NCBI GenBank assembly: GCA_945888565.1
Contig: CAMDAL010000103.1
Span: forward strand, 1 to 11,578
DNA from: Devosia equisanguinis
Lineage (GTDB): Bacteria; Pseudomonadota; Alphaproteobacteria; Rhizobiales; Devosiaceae
DNA length: 11,578 nt
Direction: 5' to 3'
Shown here: positions 1 through 6,155 of the stretch, one piece after another
Layout: each line of letters begins with the position of its first letter
Position numbering within the stretch: the first letter of the stretch is position 1
Notes under the pieces: model-generated
The model's database searches: none
The model's input: only the letters and a program-made list of their open reading frames with translations
What the model was told of the DNA's origin: nothing
Program-made: the position numbers and the translations under genes

Positions 1-842
1 TCGGTCGGCAGCGCACCGATCCGCGCATGCGGCAGCCGGTCGTACCAGGGGCCGACGCTACCCAGGTGCCCGGTGGTGCCATACGGCTCCTTGCCGAGCA
101 CCGGGCTCATTTCAGTCGCAGCCGGCGTGCCGCCGAAGAAGTCCGCACCCGGAGGCGGAGCGGTCGCCAGGTCCTTGAGCCAGGCCTGGTCGACGAACTC
201 GCTGTTCCAGTGGGTGAAGAGGCTGACGGAGTAGGCGCTGCCCATGAGCGCGTCGAAATTTTCGACCACCGTCTCGAAGGGCAGGTTGCGGTAGACGGTC
301 TGCCGGATGTCGAAGCGCGGCACGAGGTCGAGCGTCATCGCCACCACCACGCCGAGCGCCCCGAGCCCGACAACGGCACCGTCGAAGTCGGCATCGCCCC
401 GCTTCAGGGTTAGCAGATCGCCCGAGGCGGTGACGATATCGAGGCCCGCTACCGAAGCCGCGAGATTGCGGTTGTGGTTGCCCGACCCATGCGTCGCCGT
501 CGAGACCGCACCGACGATGGTGAAATCCGGTACCGATGGCAGGTTGAACAGTGCGAAGCCCGCCGCATCGATCGCCGGCGCCAGCTCGGCATAGGTGGTG
601 CCACCGTCGATGGTAACGGTCTTCGCCGCCCGGTCGATCTCGGCCCGGCGCGGCAGCGCCCGCAGCGATAGCAGCGCACCGGCGGTGTCGGCGATGTGGT
701 TGAACGAATGCCGCGCCCCGACCACCCGCACCTTGTCCGCCCCGCGCACGATCTCCTGCACCTCGGCGACGCTTGCCGGATGATGCGTCGAAGCCGCCCC
801 GAACGCGACGTGCTCGGACCAATTGTGGCTGATCTTGTTCAT
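1..842 (-). CDS. Alditol/xylitol oxidase-like FAD-linked oxidoreductase (3' end cut off)
   Basis: Reading from an ATG at 842, the frame stays open for 280 codons and runs off the left edge, so the C-terminal part is missing. The N-terminal FAD-binding domain (VAO/PCMH fold) is clear. RHSFN at residues 44-48 matches the site where alditol oxidases attach FAD covalently to a histidine (here H45). DGGTTYAEL near residue 79 and GAVSTATHGSG near residue 111 are the family's FAD-binding loops. Around residue 210 the substrate-domain segment SLFTHWNSEF begins. Known relatives (AldO, xylitol oxidase, sugar-lactone oxidases) oxidise polyols or sugar lactones at a terminal carbon with O2 and release H2O2. 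The substrate cannot be fixed without the C-terminal half. There is no signal peptide, so it is probably cytosolic. It lies 80 nt downstream of ccmH on the same strand, so read-through is possible, but no functional link to cytochrome maturation is evident. Confidence 0.85.
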   Translation of the reverse strand, partial: MNKISHNWSEHVAFGAASTHHPASVAEVQEIVRGADKVRVVGARHSFNHIADTAGALLSLRALPRRAEIDRAAKTVTIDGGTTYAELAPAIDAAGFALFNLPSVPDFTIVGAVSTATHGSGNHNRNLAASVAGLDIVTASGDLLTLKRGDADFDGAVVGLGALGVVVAMTLDLVPRFDIRQTVYRNLPFETVVENFDALMGSAYSVSLFTHWNSEFVDQAWLKDLATAPPPGADFFGGTPAATEMSPVLGKEPYGTTGHLGSVGPWYDRLPHARIGALPT

Positions 843-851
843 GGAATCCCG

Positions 852-870
852 TCCCCCCGATGGCGGGGGA
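852..870 (-). promoter_or_regulatory. Stem-loop in the leader of the alditol-oxidase-like gene
   Basis: TCCCCC (852-857) and GGGGGA (865-870) are perfect inverted arms around a 7-nt loop, ending 10 nt before the ATG at 842. On the transcribed minus strand the 3' arm is the G-rich GGGGGA, which is also the most Shine-Dalgarno-like stretch before the start. The hairpin could therefore mask the ribosome site. No T-run follows, so it does not look like an intrinsic terminator for ccmH. A regulatory role is inference. Confidence 0.3.
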
Positions 871-922
871 TATTCATGAGGCGCGGGTAGGCTGACAAGG
901 GATGTATCGACCGGGCCGCCCG

Positions 923-1378
923 CTACTTCCCCTCGAGCTCTCGCAGCGCCTCGGCCTCCTCGGCCGTCAGTTCGCTGACCCCGGTGACCACTCGACGCTT
1001 CCGCCGCGCCGCGAGGAACACCACCGCGACGCCGCCAAGCAGCATTACCGGTCCGGCGATCCACAGCAGCAGGGTATGCGGCGCGAGCACCGGGTTGAGC
1101 AGCACATACTCGCCGTAGCGCGCCACGACGAACGACCGCACCTGGTCGTCGCTATCACCCGCCACCAGCCGCTCGCGCACGATCAGCCGGAGGTCGCGCG
1201 CCAATGCGGCCTCGGAATCGTCGATCGACTGGTTCTGGCAGACGAGGCAGCGCAGCCCTGTCGAGATCTCGCGCGCGCGGGACTCAAGCGCGGGGTCGGC
1301 GAGGATCTCGTCCGGCCGCACCGCCAGTGCCGGGGCACTCAGCGTCAGCAGCAGGACGAGTGCGACGAGCCACCTCAT
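923..1378 (-). CDS. ccmH: Cytochrome c-type biogenesis protein CcmH (CycL)
   Basis: This 151-residue protein is the thiol-reducing component of System I cytochrome c maturation. It keeps the CXXCH cysteines of apocytochrome c reduced for heme ligation and works with CcmF and CcmI at the periplasmic face of the inner membrane. A Sec signal peptide (about residues 1-19, ending APALA) precedes the diagnostic motif LRCLVCQNQSI with redox cysteines C44 and C47. The three-helix domain follows (ARDLRLIVRERL, SFVVARYGEYVLL). One membrane helix at about 103-124 is followed by a basic cytosolic tail. The length matches single-domain rhizobial CycL rather than the fused enterobacterial CcmH. The ATG at 1378 was chosen because it starts the signal peptide and forms an ATGA overlap with the ccmF stop, which implies translational coupling. 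A longer frame to 1510 lies inside ccmF and is not credible. It is the last gene of the ccm operon. Confidence 0.97.
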   Translation of the reverse strand: MRWLVALVLLLTLSAPALAVRPDEILADPALESRAREISTGLRCLVCQNQSIDDSEAALARDLRLIVRERLVAGDSDDQVRSFVVARYGEYVLLNPVLAPHTLLLWIAGPVMLLGGVAVVFLAARRKRRVVTGVSELTAEEAEALRELEGK

Positions 1379-3342
1379 TCCGCTGCCACCCGCGCCTGAG
1401 ACGGCTTCGGTGCGCCGATGCGCAGGCGGCGATAGCTCAGCGACAGGAAGCCGGCGCCAGCCATCAGCACGCAGCCGAGCCAGATCAGCGTCACGTAGGG
1501 CTTGTACCAAAGGCGCACAACGGACTGTCCGTCGGCCTGCGGCTCACCCAGCTGCAGATAGAGCTGGCTCAGGCCGTAGGTCAGGATCGCCGCCTCGGTC
1601 GTCGGCATGCCGCTCGCCACGTAGTTCCGCCGCTCGGCCGCTGTGGTCCGCAACTCGCCCCCTGGCGAGGCGACCGAGAAGGTACCGGTGTCGGAGGTGA
1701 AGTTCGGTCCCTCCTCGTGCCGGATCCCCTGGAAGCTGACCTCATACCCGGCAATGTTGGAGACCTGCCCCTCGGTCATGGTCGTTACCACTTCAACCTG
1801 CCAGGCGCTGGCCGCGACGATGCCGATCACTGTGAGCCCCATCCCCAGATGCGCCAGCGCCGTCGCCCACGCGGTGCGCGGCAGGCCGAACAGACGGCGG
1901 AACGAGGTGACGACGTCGGTGCGGAAGAACTTTGCCCGGTCGATCAGCTCCGCCAACGCCCCGAAGCTGACCCAGAAGCCGAGCAACAAGCCGAGCGGAG
2001 CCAGCGAGATCGAGGCGCCGGTCAGTGCAAAGCAGAGGATGGTGACGAACAGCGCCAGTCCGGCCGCCCCGGCCAGCCGCTGTGTCACCGCGATCAGGTC
2101 ACCGCGCTTCCAGCCGAGGAACGGCCCGAACGGCAGCACGATCAGCAGCGGCACCATGATGATGCCGAAGGTCAGGTTGAAGAACGGCTCGCCCACCGAG
2201 ATCGTCTCGCCGGTCAGCGCATCGAGCACCAGCGGATAGAGCGTCCCCACCAGCACCGCCGCCGTCGCCGAGGCGAGGAACAGGTTGTTGAGGATCAGCG
2301 CGCCCTCGCGCGAGATCGGCGCAAACAGCCCGCCATGCTTCAAGGAGCCGGCCCGGAAGGCAAACAGCGCGAACGCTCCGCCGATGAACAGCGCGAGCAG
2401 CGCCAGGATCACCATGCCGCGCGTCGGGTCGGCGGCGAAGGTATGTACCGAGGTGAGGATGCCGGAGCGCACCATGAAGGTGCCGAGCAGGCTCAGCGAA
2501 AAGGTAATGATGGAGAGGAAGATCGTCCAGATCTTCAGCGCATTGCGCTTTTCCATCACCAGCGCCGAGTGCAGCAGCGCGGTGCCGGCAAGCCAGGGCA
2601 TGAAGCTGGCATTCTCCACCGGGTCCCAGAACCACCAGCCGCCCCAGCCGAGTTCGTAATAGGCCCAGTACGACCCCATGGCGATGCCGAGGGTGAGGAA
2701 GGCCCAGCTGAACAGCGTCCAAGGCCGCACCCAGCGCGCCCACGCCGCATCGATCTTGCCCGAGATCAGCGCCGCGATGGCGAAGCTGAAGCAGATCGAG
2801 AACCCGACATAGCCGGCGTAGAGCAGCGGCGGATGGATGGCGAGGCCGATATCCTGCAGCACCGGGTTCAGGTCCTGCCCCTCGAACGGAGCGGGTACGA
2901 GGCGCGCAAACGGGTTGGAGGTGAAGATGGTGAAGCCGAGAAAGGCCGCCGTCAGCAGGCTCTGCATCGCCAGCACCAGCGTCAGCAGGTCCTTGGGCAG
3001 GCTGCGGCCCGATGCGGCAACGGCGGCGCCCATGATCACGAGGATCAGCACCCACAGCACCATCGAGCCTTCGTGGTTCCCCCACACGGCGGTGATCTTG
3101 TAGATCAACGGCTGCAGCGAGAACGAATGGTCGGCGGCAAGCTTGAGCGAGAAGTCCGAAACCACGAAGGCCTGGATCAGCGCGCCGAACGCCGCCGCCA
3201 CCAGCAGGAACTGTAGCAGCGCCCCCTGCTGCAGATAGCCGGCAAACGCGTCACGCTTCCAGAACACCAGTCCCATCACCGCCGACACCGAGGCGATGCC
3301 AAAGGCCAGGATCAGCGCGAAATGTCCGAGCTCGATGCTCAT
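1375..3342 (-). CDS. ccmF: Heme lyase subunit CcmF (CycK)
   Basis: This 655-residue polytopic inner-membrane protein is the core of the System I heme lyase. It takes heme from holo-CcmE and, with CcmH and CcmI, attaches it to apocytochrome c. It has a long run of hydrophobic helices and the tryptophan-rich heme-handling signature WGGWWFWDPVEN at residues 233-244. Other family landmarks are YKITAVWGNHEGS (81-93), the conserved histidine in GLAIHPPLLYAGY (H170), LLHS (H258) and MVRSGILTSVHTF. The last roughly 200 residues include a large periplasmic segment containing GYEVSFQGIRHEEGPNF, then a final membrane helix. The length is normal for CcmF. The ATG at 3342 begins MSIELGHFALIL, the expected N-terminus, and lies 2 nt after the ccmE stop (TGATCATG). 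Earlier in-frame codons up to 3453 fall inside ccmE and were rejected. The stop overlaps the ccmH start. Confidence 0.98.
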   Translation of the reverse strand: MSIELGHFALILAFGIASVSAVMGLVFWKRDAFAGYLQQGALLQFLLVAAAFGALIQAFVVSDFSLKLAADHSFSLQPLIYKITAVWGNHEGSMVLWVLILVIMGAAVAASGRSLPKDLLTLVLAMQSLLTAAFLGFTIFTSNPFARLVPAPFEGQDLNPVLQDIGLAIHPPLLYAGYVGFSICFSFAIAALISGKIDAAWARWVRPWTLFSWAFLTLGIAMGSYWAYYELGWGGWWFWDPVENASFMPWLAGTALLHSALVMEKRNALKIWTIFLSIITFSLSLLGTFMVRSGILTSVHTFAADPTRGMVILALLALFIGGAFALFAFRAGSLKHGGLFAPISREGALILNNLFLASATAAVLVGTLYPLVLDALTGETISVGEPFFNLTFGIIMVPLLIVLPFGPFLGWKRGDLIAVTQRLAGAAGLALFVTILCFALTGASISLAPLGLLLGFWVSFGALAELIDRAKFFRTDVVTSFRRLFGLPRTAWATALAHLGMGLTVIGIVAASAWQVEVVTTMTEGQVSNIAGYEVSFQGIRHEEGPNFTSDTGTFSVASPGGELRTTAAERRNYVASGMPTTEAAILTYGLSQLYLQLGEPQADGQSVVRLWYKPYVTLIWLGCVLMAGAGFLSLSYRRLRIGAPKPSQARVAAE

Positions 3343-3344
3343 GA

Positions 3345-3869
3345 TCAGGTCCCCGTCGCTGCGACGGTCTGCGCGAGCGTGCGGGCCGAGCAGTTGTCGT
3401 TGGCCAGCACCTCGGGAATGACGGCGCCGTCGGCGTTCGCCTGGCGCTGCCACTCACCGGTGGCCTTCAGCTTGTCCACCACTTCCTTGGGCATGTAGTT
3501 CTCATCGTGCTTGGCGAGCACGTTGGACGCCGTGAACTTGCCATTGATCGCCATCGCCCCCTCGACCACCACGCCCTGGTTGGAGCGGAACAGGTCGGGC
3601 AACAACCCGGTATAGGCTACGGTCATCTCGGTCGCGCCATCAGTGACGATGAAGTCCGTCGTTTCTCCGGCGCGCGAGCAGGAATTCGCCTTCACCAGTC
3701 CGCCCAGACGTATCGGCGTGCCCGTGGCGATCTGCTTTTCGAGGATTTCGCTCGGCGAATAGAAGAACACGATCTGGTCGCGCAGGGCAAAGAAGATCAG
3801 CCCGGCGGCTACCGCCAGCACACTGCCGAGACCGGCGATGATCGAGAGACGTTTCTGCTTACGGGTCAA
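3345..3869 (-). CDS. ccmE: Heme chaperone CcmE (CycJ)
   Basis: This 174-residue membrane-anchored periplasmic protein carries heme from the CcmABCD complex to CcmF. An N-terminal basic segment (MTRKQKR) and one membrane anchor at about residues 8-28 precede an OB-fold beta-barrel. The covalent heme-binding motif LAKHDENYMPKEV contains H121 and the heme-contact tyrosine Y125. Other family landmarks are IRLGGLVK (53-60) and the RSNQGVVVEG segment (95-104). After residue 130 there is a flexible tail of about 40 residues, longer than minimal CcmE but common in alphaproteobacteria. The start is TTG at 3869; no ATG or GTG lies upstream in frame, and the next methionine (residue 82) is deep inside the barrel. 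The TTG overlaps the ccmI stop as TTGA, with GGTGG 7 nt upstream, so translation is probably coupled to ccmI. Confidence 0.97.
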   Translation of the reverse strand: MTRKQKRLSIIAGLGSVLAVAAGLIFFALRDQIVFFYSPSEILEKQIATGTPIRLGGLVKANSCSRAGETTDFIVTDGATEMTVAYTGLLPDLFRSNQGVVVEGAMAINGKFTASNVLAKHDENYMPKEVVDKLKATGEWQRQANADGAVIPEVLANDNCSARTLAQTVAATGT

Positions 3870-4942
3870 TTGCTTGCCACCAATCCATTGTCTGCCGCCA
3901 GCACGTCCAGCTCGGTCCGCACGCTGGCGTCCGGATAAGCCTTCCGGGCCGTGTCATACGCCTCTTGCGCCAGTTCGTCTTGACCCTGGACAAGCCGCGA
4001 GCGCACCAGCCGCGTCCACTCCTCGATCGTGCCGCCGTCCTGCGTGAGCCGCGCAGCGAGTCCGTCCACCATGGCCGCCACCGCGGTATCGTCGGGCAAC
4101 TGGATATCACCGTTCAGCGACGCAACGGCAGCTTCCAGCCCCGCCCGGGCGTCGGCCAGCCAGGACTCATCGCCCTGGCCCAGCACGATCAGCGCCTCCC
4201 AGGCGACCTTGGCTGTCTCGAAATCGCCGCGCTGCATCGCCTCGCCGGCAATATAGTAGCGCGAGCGGACGTGTGCGGGGTCGCGCGCCGCGGCGCTCTC
4301 GAACAAGGTCAGCGGCTCGCCCGATGCACTGCCGCCCGCTCCGAGCATCAGCGCCTCGCCCAGATCGGTCTCGCGGTCGGCGGTGGCGCCATCGAGCGCG
4401 ATCACCTTGCGCAGCGCGTTGGCCGCGTCTCCATACCGGCCCAGTTGCATGTAGGCGGGCGCGATCACCGTCCAGCCCTGCAATTCGTCCGGCGTCTGCT
4501 GCAGCCGCTTCTCGATCTGCGCCACTGCCGTATCGAGCGTCATTTCCGTCGGCGGCATATCGGCGCGAGTCTCGAGCGGCAATGCCGGCAGTTCTGGTCG
4601 GCCGATCGCGGCGTACACACCGACGCTGAGCACCGCCGTCGCCGCCACTGCCACGCCGACCAGCAGCTGACGCGGCGCCTTGCCGATGGCCTTCGCCGTC
4701 GCTTCCGCCTTCACCCGCATCACCTCGCGCGCCACCTCTGCCCGGGCCGCCACCGCCTCGGCGGGCTCCAGCCGGCCCAGCGCCGCATCGCTCTCGATTT
4801 CGCGCAGTTGCAGCCTCAGATGCGCGAGCTCTGGCGACTCATCTGTCTCGCCGGGCGCCATGGTCCGCCGGCCGGCGCCCGCGTAGTACAGCGCGGCGCA
4901 CGCGATGGCGGTAACGAGTAGAGCAAGCAACCAAAAAAGCAT
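3866..4942 (-). CDS. ccmI: Cytochrome c maturation protein CcmI (CycH), TPR apocytochrome chaperone
   Basis: This 358-residue inner-membrane protein binds apocytochrome c C-termini and presents them to the CcmF/CcmH ligation complex. Membrane helix 1 spans about residues 2-22. A charged cytosolic loop with a coiled-coil-like stretch (ELAHLRLQLREIESDAAL) leads to membrane helix 2 at about 93-112. The C-terminal half is periplasmic and holds TPR-like repeats, including LQGWTVIAPAYMQLGRYGDA, a GEALMLGAGGSASGEP linker, and RYYIAGEAMQRGDFETAKVA. The ATG at 4942 starts the typical MLFWLLALL N-terminus. A GTG extension to 5014 would add about 24 polar residues before the helix and was rejected. It is the first gene of the ccm operon. 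Its promoter must lie in the divergent region 4943-5087, although no strong minus-strand promoter is obvious there. Confidence 0.95.
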   Translation of the reverse strand: MLFWLLALLVTAIACAALYYAGAGRRTMAPGETDESPELAHLRLQLREIESDAALGRLEPAEAVAARAEVAREVMRVKAEATAKAIGKAPRQLLVGVAVAATAVLSVGVYAAIGRPELPALPLETRADMPPTEMTLDTAVAQIEKRLQQTPDELQGWTVIAPAYMQLGRYGDAANALRKVIALDGATADRETDLGEALMLGAGGSASGEPLTLFESAAARDPAHVRSRYYIAGEAMQRGDFETAKVAWEALIVLGQGDESWLADARAGLEAAVASLNGDIQLPDDTAVAAMVDGLAARLTQDGGTIEEWTRLVRSRLVQGQDELAQEAYDTARKAYPDASVRTELDVLAADNGLVASN

Positions 4943-4986
4943 GTGCAGGAATCTGCCTTGGACGACGCGAGCTGAGGTGGCGCCGA

Positions 4987-4992
4987 TATAAT
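4987..4992 (+). promoter_or_regulatory. Candidate -10 box (TATAAT) for the flavoprotein pair
   Basis: A perfect TATAAT hexamer stands out in otherwise GC-rich DNA in the intergenic region between ccmI and the plus-strand flavoprotein genes. No good -35 box is found at 16-18 nt spacing. TTGGAC at 4958-4963 lies 23 nt upstream, which is too far for a standard sigma-70 promoter. If it is used, transcription would start near 5000 and give a leader of about 90 nt. The weak partner box keeps confidence low. Confidence 0.3.
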
Positions 4993-5006
4993 GGCATTCG
5001 GGCAGA

Positions 5007-5024
5007 ATATGCACCGGTGCACAT
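5007..5024. promoter_or_regulatory. Palindromic site, candidate operator between ccmI and the flavoprotein genes
   Basis: TGCACCGGTGCA (5010-5021) is a perfect 12-bp palindrome. With one mismatched pair it extends to ATATGCACCGGTGCACAT (5007-5024). It sits 15 nt downstream of the TATAAT box and upstream of every candidate start of the plus-strand operon, where a dimeric repressor could act. It is also 65 nt upstream of the ccmI ATG on the other strand, so it could serve either operon. The regulator is unknown. Confidence 0.4.
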
Positions 5025-5087
5025 CAAAGTGTGGGAGGCGCATTGCCGCAGTCCACCAAACCGGATGCGAATCGCCTTGGGGACGGC

Positions 5088-6155
5088 ATGCAGGACAACG
5101 CCTACGACCACCTGATCATCGGCTCGACGCCGCTTGCCGGTCTCGTCGCGGGCCTGCTCAGGCGCGAGCATGGACGGCGCGTCTGCCTCGTCGCCGAGCC
5201 ATGGTCGTCATTCGGGCTGGAACGGCGGTTCGATTGCAGCATCGAGCCCGTCACCCGCCCGCAGACCCTGATCCTTCTGAAGCGCCTTGCCGCCGAGACG
5301 CTGAAGCTCATCAACGGCGTCGGCAAGGGCCTGACCGACAAGGTCGATCCGCTGCTGGTGGCCGAGGACCAGGCCAGCAAGGCGGCACTCGGGCATTTCC
5401 TGCACCTCGCGCAACTGCTCGGCATCGAGGTCGAGCGGGTGGCGGATCGCACGGTCAGCGAGGGCAGCCTGCTGCGGGTGCGCGGCCAGCACCTCATCGT
5501 CCATCACCGCTTCGCCCCGGCGCTCGAAGCCTGGCTCGATGCTGCCGAAGTGCGCCGCCTCGACCCCGACGACACCGCGATCACCATCCGCAAGGACGGC
5601 ACGGCCCGAATCGCGGCCGGAGGCCTCGAAGCCGAGGCAGCGGCAGTGCTGCTGGCTGACGACGCGGCGATCCTCGCCCACCTGCCGCCCGATGCGTGGG
5701 ACCGCTCCATCGTCCGCACTGTCGCAACAGCGCTGCTGCTGCAACCGGCCAAGCCCGCACCCGTGCCGCTGAGTCTCTGGCTCGACCGCAACCTCGTGCT
5801 GCACCAGGAGCCCAAAGGTCCGCTCGCCGCTACCCTGACCGGCGATCGCAGCACCGCCGAAGCGCGGGTGGCTGGTGCGACGCCCCGCTCCCTGCCGCTC
5901 CGCCGGGCCGGCGAATCGCGCACCGATGGGCTGGCAACCAGCGATGGCGCGCCCCTCCTCGCCCCGGCTCGCGGAATCAAGCTCACCCATCTGGCCGGCT
6001 TCGGGCTGACGGGCGCCTTCTTTGCCCCCGCCATCGCCCGGCAGCTCGCCGGGGTGGCGACCGAGGACGAGGTGGCGTGGTTCGCGGCGCATGGCGCGAC
6101 GCGCGGCAATCTTCGCCTCAATGCCGCCGAGTACGGGGCGGTGACGATCGCATGA
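5088..6155 (+). CDS. Divergent FAD-fold oxidoreductase, partner of the sarcosine-oxidase-alpha-like protein
   Basis: From the ATG at 5088 this is a 355-residue protein I do not recognise firmly. Its N-terminus (YDHLIIGSTPLAGLVAG, residues 6-22) has the beta-alpha-beta layout of a Rossmann FAD domain, but the GxGxxG loop is degenerate. A second strand ends RVCLVAE (31-37), with E37 where a FAD-ribose ligand is expected. The end (GFGLTGAFFAPAIARQLAG) resembles the C-terminal FAD-contact segment of D-amino-acid-oxidase-type enzymes. Size and context suggest a subunit akin to sarcosine oxidase beta or HcnC, but that is inference; it may have lost FAD. No signal peptide or membrane helix is seen. 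Its stop overlaps the next start (ATGA), so the two are translated together. Start choice: the ATG has GGGGA 4 nt upstream. An in-frame TTG at 5043 has a better GGGAGG 4 nt upstream, and a GTG lies at 5031. The extra 15-19 residues look unstructured. Confidence 0.8.
   Translation: MQDNAYDHLIIGSTPLAGLVAGLLRREHGRRVCLVAEPWSSFGLERRFDCSIEPVTRPQTLILLKRLAAETLKLINGVGKGLTDKVDPLLVAEDQASKAALGHFLHLAQLLGIEVERVADRTVSEGSLLRVRGQHLIVHHRFAPALEAWLDAAEVRRLDPDDTAITIRKDGTARIAAGGLEAEAAAVLLADDAAILAHLPPDAWDRSIVRTVATALLLQPAKPAPVPLSLWLDRNLVLHQEPKGPLAATLTGDRSTAEARVAGATPRSLPLRRAGESRTDGLATSDGAPLLAPARGIKLTHLAGFGLTGAFFAPAIARQLAGVATEDEVAWFAAHGATRGNLRLNAAEYGAVTIA

Noticed and set aside
1204..3216. A 670-residue open frame on the plus strand opposite ccmF and ccmH
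   Set aside because: Its translation is low-complexity Arg/Gln/Glu/His-rich, typical of the antisense of GC-rich membrane-protein genes. The minus-strand ccmF and ccmH in the same place carry diagnostic family motifs.
4943..5014. N-terminal extension of CcmI to a GTG at 5014
   Set aside because: It would place about 24 polar residues before the first membrane helix, cover the palindrome and TATAAT box, and lose the typical MLFWLLALL start.
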